Below, in pieces: positions 22,312 to 27,073 of a stretch of 27,073 nt of DNA. The notes under the pieces are model-generated. The model saw only the letters and a list, made by a program, of their open reading frames with translations. It made no database searches and was not told the DNA's origin. The first letter of the stretch is position 1. Each line of letters begins with the position of its first letter. Origin of the DNA: Oribacterium parvum (GTDB lineage Bacteria > Bacillota > Clostridia > Lachnospirales > Lachnospiraceae); the NCBI GenBank assembly GCA_938022235.1, contig CALIEL010000247.1, positions 1 to 27,073 on the forward strand. Direction: 5' to 3'. The translations under genes and the position numbers were made by a program.

Positions 22312-23751
22312 ATGGCAAAGATTACCTTACCGACCGGATTTGTTTTCGATTTTTCGGGACTGTACGGAGAGAATTATGTTACAAGTGAAGAAGTAGAGGC
22401 GTTCAAGCCTGAATGGGAAAAGGGCCATGAAGCCGTTTGCGAAATGCGTCGTACGGGAAAGGCCGCAGGGCATTTATCCAAAGACGGAGGACAGGAACGT
22501 GTCCGCTTTTTTCAGCTACCCTTCATAGGTGAAGACAAGATTAATACGCCTGAACGAATACGGTTTATTGAAGCCTATGCACAATCTTTGCGGCAGCGAG
22601 TGGATGCTGTTATATTCTACGGCGTGGGCGGATCGTATTTGGGTGGTAAGGTATTGTTTGATGTTCATTGCGGTGCTGTGTGGAATTTGTTAACATCCGA
22701 GGAACGTAGCGGTTACCCGAGGATATTCTTTGCCGGCAATAATGCGGACGGACGGTCCCTTTGCGACCTCAAAGCTTTCTTTATGCGTGAAAAGAAACGG
22801 AAGCCCGATTACACAGTAGTACACATTGTCATTTCCAAATCGGGAACGACGATAGAACCCATGGCAGGCTATGTGACAATGGAAGGAGCTCTGCGAAAAC
22901 TCGGTATTTGTACCGAGACGGCAGTGATTACATCGCCGACTGAAGGAGATGGGGAAACACTTTTGCATAAAACGGCTCGGCAAATGAAGTGGCCTATGTT
23001 TTATGTGCCTGACGGTATCGGGGGACGCTTTAGCGTTTTTTCCGAAACGGCCTTATTAGCCGGTGCTATCATAGGCTTTCCTATTCGTGAATTTTTGGCC
23101 GGAGCGGCGGCTATGGATGAAGCGTGTCGTACATCTGACATTATGAAAAATCCGGCGTTACTGAATGCCGTATTAAAGTATCTGGCAGCGGTTCATCACG
23201 GTAGGACGATTGAAGTATTCATGCCTTATGCAGATGCATTGAAATCCTTGTCGGAATGGTATGTACAGCTGTCTGCCGAATCATTGGGAAAACGCAGAAA
23301 TCGTCACGGACAGAATGTTTTTTACGGTCGTACGCCTGTCGCTTCAGTAGGGACGACGGATATGCATGCTCAAACGCAGGAACATCAAGACGGACCGTAT
23401 GACAAGATTGTACAGTTTGTAGTCCTGAAAAAATGGCAAAAAGATGCGGTCATCCCTGAAAGGTATGCTGAAACGGCGGGACTTGAAGATCTGGGCGGGT
23501 TAGCATTGAGTGATATTATGACAGCCGCTTGTGCTGCCAACGCGACGGCTTTAGGCGAGGATGATAGGCCTCATGCGGTTTTTGAGTTACCTGAACTTTC
23601 AGCTTTTCATTTAGGAGAATTGATGTATATGTTGTGCTTGTCCGTTGCTTATGAAGGAGAGTTGGCCGATGTGGATGCATTTGACCAACCGGGTGTGGAA
23701 ATTTACAAGAGCCATTTGCGAAATACCTTGAAAAATCTCAAAAAGAGGTGA
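22312..23751 (+). CDS. pgi: Glucose-6-phosphate isomerase
   Basis: From the ATG at 22312 (AGGAGAGGAG upstream) the protein is 479 residues; an earlier in-frame ATG at 22255 lies within the palindrome and has no ribosome site. Seen: YGVGGSYLGGKVLFD (sugar-phosphate loop), HIVISKSGTTIEP (phosphate-binding SKSGTT motif), GIGGRFSVFSETALL (PGI signature region), and MHAQTQEHQDG followed later by PGVEIYK. The enzyme interconverts glucose-6-phosphate and fructose-6-phosphate in glycolysis. The stop is ten bases before the next start, so the PilP-like gene, and perhaps the secretin, may be on the same transcript. Confidence 0.92.
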   Translation: MAKITLPTGFVFDFSGLYGENYVTSEEVEAFKPEWEKGHEAVCEMRRTGKAAGHLSKDGGQERVRFFQLPFIGEDKINTPERIRFIEAYAQSLRQRVDAVIFYGVGGSYLGGKVLFDVHCGAVWNLLTSEERSGYPRIFFAGNNADGRSLCDLKAFFMREKKRKPDYTVVHIVISKSGTTIEPMAGYVTMEGALRKLGICTETAVITSPTEGDGETLLHKTARQMKWPMFYVPDGIGGRFSVFSETALLAGAIIGFPIREFLAGAAAMDEACRTSDIMKNPALLNAVLKYLAAVHHGRTIEVFMPYADALKSLSEWYVQLSAESLGKRRNRHGQNVFYGRTPVASVGTTDMHAQTQEHQDGPYDKIVQFVVLKKWQKDAVIPERYAETAGLEDLGGLALSDIMTAACAANATALGEDDRPHAVFELPELSAFHLGELMYMLCLSVAYEGELADVDAFDQPGVEIYKSHLRNTLKNLKKR

Positions 23752-23761
23752 TTTCCGGGTT

Positions 23762-24316
23762 ATGGTTCATATAGACAAACCAATAATGGATAAAGTTCGG
23801 AATCTGTCGATTCACGTAAAAAACAAGTTTCTTCCGTACGGGATTATTCTTCTCGTTGTCGGCGGCATCGGTATTTTTTATGATGACAGGTCGTCCGTGC
23901 CTATAAAGGAGGAGGAGAAGCTTGCAGAAGCATCTTCTCCTCCTTTGTGTTCCGCACCGAAGAAAGAAGAAGGAAAGCAAACGGAAGGAACACTGGTATT
24001 CAGCACGGCCGGAATAGCACGCCGCAAGCCTTTGCCGGACCTTTTTGTTACAGGGACGGCTCATGAGATTGAGCAGAAAAAGAAGCCGGCCGGTATGATT
24101 GGGAAGGCGAAAGAAGAGCTGAAAAAGCAACCTGTCTTACCGCTTGTCAAAGGGCGTTTTGTCAATGAAGGTGCTTATTTGGTTATTCTGTCATCAACGG
24201 CAGATACTCGTGTTTGTGCTGTAGATGAAGAGTTTGACGGATTTCGTATTGTTTATATATCTGCTATATCCGTCATCTTGGAAAAAGAGGGAAGGCAATG
24301 GAAAATTAACGGATAG
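23762..24316 (+). CDS. PilP/GspC-like inner-membrane protein next to the secretin
   Basis: The 184-residue protein has a short cytoplasmic start, one membrane segment at about 24-40 (LPYGIILLVVGGIGIFY), a Lys/Glu/Pro-rich linker (about 45-140) and a small carboxy domain (about 140-184) ending VILEKEGRQWKING. This architecture, one anchor, a flexible periplasmic linker and a small beta domain, is that of the PilP and GspC proteins that couple the inner-membrane part of type IV pilus or type II secretion machines to the secretin. The sequence itself is too short for a firm family call. It begins ten bases after pgi and ends ten bases before the secretin start. Confidence 0.6.
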   Translation: MVHIDKPIMDKVRNLSIHVKNKFLPYGIILLVVGGIGIFYDDRSSVPIKEEEKLAEASSPPLCSAPKKEEGKQTEGTLVFSTAGIARRKPLPDLFVTGTAHEIEQKKKPAGMIGKAKEELKKQPVLPLVKGRFVNEGAYLVILSSTADTRVCAVDEEFDGFRIVYISAISVILEKEGRQWKING

Positions 24317-24326
24317 GAGTGGGATA

Positions 24327-25445
24327 ATGAGGAAAAAGGTACTGATTGTCGTGGCTCTTTCTTGCCTTATTTTCGGATCCGGCAAGGGATACTGTGCCGG
24401 TAATATTCAAATAAATGCGCATGATGTACCCCTTCGTACGATTCTTGAAGGCTTGGGACGAAGTGCGGGAATGAACATTTTGATTGACGAATCCGTAAAA
24501 GGGAATATTACCGTATATTTGCATAATGTATCAGCTCAAGAAGCTCTACAGTCGGTCATTCACGAAGCGGGCTTGTGCCTTGAAGAAAAAAACGGGATAA
24601 TTTTAATTGAAGGGGAGGGGGAAGGGCAGAAAACCGTTTCCGAGGCCTTGCCCCTGTCTTATATGAAAGCAGCCGATGCGGCGGAAGTTGCCGGTGTCGC
24701 CTTACATCAAGGCGGTGTGATGGCCGTCGGCGGCTCCAATGCGATAGTTATGACCGGCAGGCATAGCGATGTGACGGCAGCTAAGAAGCTTGTACAGGCA
24801 GTGGACCGCGCACCTCAACAGGTGGACGTGGAAGCGGAAATTTTGTCCCTTAATAAAGAAGCCGTCAAAGAGTTGGGGATTGATTGGTCCTGGTCGGAAG
24901 GCGGAGGCGGTGTGGGGAAACCGCGATTGCCCTATATAGAGGCACGTCTTCATGCCTTTGTTTCCGACGGAAAAGCTTCTATTTTGGCTAAACCTCATAT
25001 AATGGCGACAAACGGAACAGAGGCCAGGATTTTCATCGGCGATCGAATCCCTGTTGTGACGGAACGTGTAGCGGGCGGCGAACGCTATGCGACGACAGAA
25101 TATAAAGAAGCGGGTATTTTATTACAATATACGCCTTATATACATACTGACGGTACGGTTACGGCTAATATTCACGGAGAGGTAGGCATGCCCGTGTATG
25201 TTCGAGATTTAAGGGCTTATCGGGTGGCTACACGACAAGTGGATACGCAGGTACATATCAAGGCGGGAGAGCGCATTGTAATCGGCGGGCTCATAGGCAA
25301 AGAGGAAACGGAGAACCTCCGTAAAGTTCCTATATTGGGCGATTTACCGCTTATCGGAAAACTGTTTCGCAGTCGCTATCGCTCGAAAAAAGAAACAGAG
25401 GTTATTATCCTTATTAAGTCGGTTATTTTACCGCTTGTCGGTTGA
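24327..25445 (+). CDS. Secretin, PilQ/GspD type (short form)
   Basis: The chosen start (RBS ATAGGAG) gives 372 residues beginning MRKKVLIVVALSCLIFGSG, a signal peptide with likely cleavage after GYCA (residue 24). An earlier in-frame start at 24225 would put 34 residues before the signal and is rejected. Residues about 27-95 are an STN/N0-like domain (NIQINAHDVPLRTILEGLG); about 105-165 an N1/KH-like domain; from about 170 the secretin pore domain with ILAKPHIMATNGTEARIFIG, the VHIKAGERIVIGGLIGKEE motif and VPILGDLPLIGKLFRS. It forms the outer-membrane ring for type IV pilus or type II secretion. It is compact compared with typical PilQ (over 550 residues). It implies a double-membrane cell. 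Confidence 0.9.
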   Translation: MRKKVLIVVALSCLIFGSGKGYCAGNIQINAHDVPLRTILEGLGRSAGMNILIDESVKGNITVYLHNVSAQEALQSVIHEAGLCLEEKNGIILIEGEGEGQKTVSEALPLSYMKAADAAEVAGVALHQGGVMAVGGSNAIVMTGRHSDVTAAKKLVQAVDRAPQQVDVEAEILSLNKEAVKELGIDWSWSEGGGGVGKPRLPYIEARLHAFVSDGKASILAKPHIMATNGTEARIFIGDRIPVVTERVAGGERYATTEYKEAGILLQYTPYIHTDGTVTANIHGEVGMPVYVRDLRAYRVATRQVDTQVHIKAGERIVIGGLIGKEETENLRKVPILGDLPLIGKLFRSRYRSKKETEVIILIKSVILPLVG

Positions 25446-25505
25446 CGTCCGGTCGCGACGGTAACGGCCGCAGCGGTTCGGGGCATATTCGAGTACAGAA
25501 ATCTT

Positions 25506-25664
25506 TTGCCTGCTTTTCTGATTCCGGCAGCTGTAACCGGTATCTGTATGAGTATCCGGCTGCATGTTTCATCGACTCTACTTATTCTAGCGGTCGCCTA
25601 TATGGTGATAGGAGCGGTTTATTTGTTGCATTCATCGGCATTTCTCTCCGGAAACTTGTTATGA
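25506..25664 (+). CDS. Possible small two-segment membrane protein, start unclear
   Basis: The frame that continues directly after the secretin TGA stays open for 72 codons to TGA 25662-25664. It reads as membrane sequence: NLLPAFLIPAAVTGICM, then STLLILAVAYMVIGAVYLL. No ATG or GTG precedes it in that frame; TTG at 25506 would give 52 residues, and ATG at 25547 only 38, neither with a ribosome site. Another frame, beginning TTG at 25442 and running to 25717, looks like noise. It may be a real small protein with a weak start, a frameshifted gene, or the tail of something lost. Confidence 0.35.
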   Translation: MPAFLIPAAVTGICMSIRLHVSSTLLILAVAYMVIGAVYLLHSSAFLSGNLL

Positions 25665-25741
25665 AAAATGAGAGTATTCGCGCCTATATTCAAGGCGCAC
25701 ATTACAGGAAAAAATGAACAATTATGCATATCGTATCTTGT

Positions 25742-25770
25742 TTGGGATTAGAGGTGTTCAGTGATAAAAT
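25742..25770 (+). promoter_or_regulatory. Extended -10 promoter of the CobW-like genes
   Basis: TTGGGA (25742-25747), 17 bases, TAAAAT (25765-25770), with TG one base upstream of the -10 box. No obvious zinc-repressor dyad is seen. Confidence 0.55.
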
Positions 25771-25804
25771 AGGCATGTGAGAATATATCGTTGGAGGCGG
25801 TAAT

Positions 25805-26752
25805 GTGATACCTGTGTATATTATTTCGGGATTTTTGGGAAGCGGCAAGACAACGCTTATTCAAAGTCTGTTGAATCGTACGGATGTAAGCAAAGTAGCG
25901 GTTATTGAAAATGATTTCGGTGAGGTCAGCTTTGATGCGGCTGTTTTAAAGAGACAAGGCGTACGCCTTGAGGAATTACCGTCAGGTTGTATTTGTTGCA
26001 CCTTAGTGGGAAACTTCAAAGAATCATTGCGAACCGTATTAAAGGACGGCAGTGCGGAATTAATCGTTATCGAACCGTCCGGAGTCGCAAAACTGTCGGA
26101 CATAAAAGCCTTGTGCGAGTCGGCGGAATTTGCCGGAAATATCGGACCGCTAGTAACAGTTACCGTCGTTGACGGGTCCATGGCCGTCATGTATGCTGAA
26201 AACTTTGGGGAGTTTTTTGTCGATCAATTGCGTGAAGGACAGGTTATTGTGGTCAATCGTACGGATGATAAAGCGGATGAAAAAGAGCTTCGACAGTTAT
26301 TACAGCGAGAAAATGAAAAAGCGCAAATCCTTTTTGAAATTCCTGAAGACTTTGATTTTGCGTCTTTTGCGTCCTTAGCTTCGGGAATAAAGACGCATGG
26401 ACACTTATGTACTTGCGGATGCGGGCCTGATGGACATGATCACCATTGTCACGAACATGAAGAGCATTGCCACGGGCATGAACATGAAGAAGCCCCGTTT
26501 CAAACTCTGACCGTAAGAGTAGATACTTGTCGCACTGAGGCGGAATGGGAAGAAACACTCAAGCGGTCATTGGAAGCGGAGCCGAATATATTGCGCGTGA
26601 AGGGCATCGTCAAAGTTCCTTCCGGATATGCAACGGTTCAATATTCGGGGCAGCATATCGATATTAGCGGGACGGTTGAAGCGGATACGGTTATGACCTT
26701 TATTGGGACTTCTTTGTCTGAAGAGGACCTTCGTCCTTTGTGGAGCTATTAA
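25805..26752 (+). CDS. CobW/COG0523-family metal-binding GTPase with His-rich insert
   Basis: The 315-residue protein starts at GTG (TTGGAGG ten bases upstream; the nearby ATG at 25803 is followed by TGA). Seen: Walker A GFLGSGKT at 9-16, the metal motif GCICC at 61-65 preceded by ELPS, IEPSG (Walker B/switch), and VVNRTD in the NKxD position. A His/Cys-rich stretch at about 199-230 (HGHLCTCGCGPDG, then HDHHCHEHEEHCHGHEHEE) stands before the carboxy CobW domain. COG0523 proteins insert or shuttle metals such as zinc or cobalt. Which metal cannot be told. Its stop overlaps the next start (TAATG). Confidence 0.92.
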   Translation: MIPVYIISGFLGSGKTTLIQSLLNRTDVSKVAVIENDFGEVSFDAAVLKRQGVRLEELPSGCICCTLVGNFKESLRTVLKDGSAELIVIEPSGVAKLSDIKALCESAEFAGNIGPLVTVTVVDGSMAVMYAENFGEFFVDQLREGQVIVVNRTDDKADEKELRQLLQRENEKAQILFEIPEDFDFASFASLASGIKTHGHLCTCGCGPDGHDHHCHEHEEHCHGHEHEEAPFQTLTVRVDTCRTEAEWEETLKRSLEAEPNILRVKGIVKVPSGYATVQYSGQHIDISGTVEADTVMTFIGTSLSEEDLRPLWSY

Positions 26753-27073
26753 TGAGACCGGTTAAGTTGTATATTGTCTGCGGTTTTCTGGGAACGGGGA
26801 AGACGCGGTGCATTCATGAATTGATGAAGGGATATAAGGGTAAAGTCGCACATATATCGGCGGAGAAGGGAAGGACCGCGTCTTGTGCCGATGATACCTT
26901 ATATATTTATCCGCATAAAGGAACTACTCTGAAAGGGATGGCCTATGAAATAGCCGCGTTTTGTGAACGTGTAAGACCCGAGGCGGTTTGGCTTGAATGG
27001 AACGGAACCGTTCCTATTGAACAGCTCGTTCGATTACTCCAAGATAAGCGTTTGAAAAGCTTGTTTCGACAAG
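26752..27073 (+). CDS. Second CobW-like P-loop GTPase, amino-terminal part (runs off the right edge)
   Basis: The ATG shares an A with the TAA stop of the previous gene (TAATG), so translation is coupled. The 107 visible codons begin MRPVKLYIVCGFLGTGKTRC, with the Walker A GFLGTGKT. The GCxCC metal motif is not found in the place where the first protein has it; instead there are ISAEKGRTASC and, further on, AVWLEWNGTVP. It therefore looks like a shortened or specialised partner of the first GTPase rather than a copy. The rest lies beyond the window. Confidence 0.75.
   Translation, partial: MRPVKLYIVCGFLGTGKTRCIHELMKGYKGKVAHISAEKGRTASCADDTLYIYPHKGTTLKGMAYEIAAFCERVRPEAVWLEWNGTVPIEQLVRLLQDKRLKSLFRQ

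Noticed and set aside
25442..25717. 91-codon frame after the secretin starting with TTG
   Set aside because: Translation is Ser/Gly/Tyr-rich and unlike a protein; the neighbouring frame with two hydrophobic segments is the better candidate.

Overview
The window reads as DNA from at least two kinds of bacteria joined end to end. From 1 to about 19.95 kb it looks like a low-to-mid GC Firmicutes chromosome, most likely Lachnospiraceae. Supporting genes are rarA, dtd, a DUF4250 gene, an M3 oligoendopeptidase, a C69 dipeptidase, an ABC-F ATPase, a chemotaxis receptor behind a sigma-D-like promoter, and a Gly-Phe-Gly tRNA cluster. Threonine is mostly ACC and serine often TCC in these genes. From about 21.0 kb to the end, threonine is mostly ACG and serine often TCG. 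That part carries a secretin with its own signal peptide next to a PilP/GspC-like inner-membrane protein. Secretins need an outer membrane, so this half fits Negativicutes (Dialister/Megasphaera/Veillonella relatives). The stretch between, 19.95-21.0 kb, is AT-richer, full of nested inverted repeats, and carries a promoterless coding fragment and a small cupin gene. It is either a real transferred element or the seam of an assembly error.

Layout. 1-1.7 kb: the start of an M20 amidohydrolase and a DUF4143 ATPase on the minus strand, with a 4 x 32-bp repeat array over the ATPase promoter. 2.2-4.7 kb: rarA, two short repeat blocks and a secreted lipoprotein, plus strand. 4.8-5.7 kb: minus-strand group of DUF4250, dtd and a 70-residue protein. 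6-9.6 kb: accessory island with an AT-rich multi-pass membrane protein, an XRE regulator and a second DUF4143 ATPase behind a 23-bp repeat array that overlaps its promoter. 9.64-9.92 kb: three tRNAs with a consensus promoter and terminator. 9.92-11.8 kb: a scarred toxin-antitoxin neighbourhood (DUF4160 remnant, DUF2442, HicB cut short, an unknown 100-residue protein, a zeta-like kinase with an overlapping small partner). 11.9-16.3 kb, minus strand: a uracil-DNA-glycosylase-family protein, an M3 peptidase and a chemotaxis receptor. 16.65-19.94 kb, plus strand: C69 dipeptidase and ABC-F protein.

19.97-20.9 kb: nested palindromic element, orphan coding fragment, cupin gene and terminator. 21.06-22.1 kb: an APC-type amino-acid permease whose first three membrane segments are replaced by the amino end of what looks like an MFS transporter. 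22.3-27.07 kb: glucose-6-phosphate isomerase, the PilP-like protein, the secretin, a short membrane reading frame without a clear start, and two overlapping CobW-type GTPases, the second cut by the window edge.

The observations most worth follow-up are: (a) both unrelated DUF4143 ATPase genes have a near-consensus promoter embedded in a helically phased tandem-repeat array; (b) the nested-palindrome element with its cassette-like cargo; (c) the MFS/APC fusion at the edge of the taxonomic break; (d) the tRNA-flanking TA graveyard. All assignments come from reading the sequence and from remembered family features; no database search was run.
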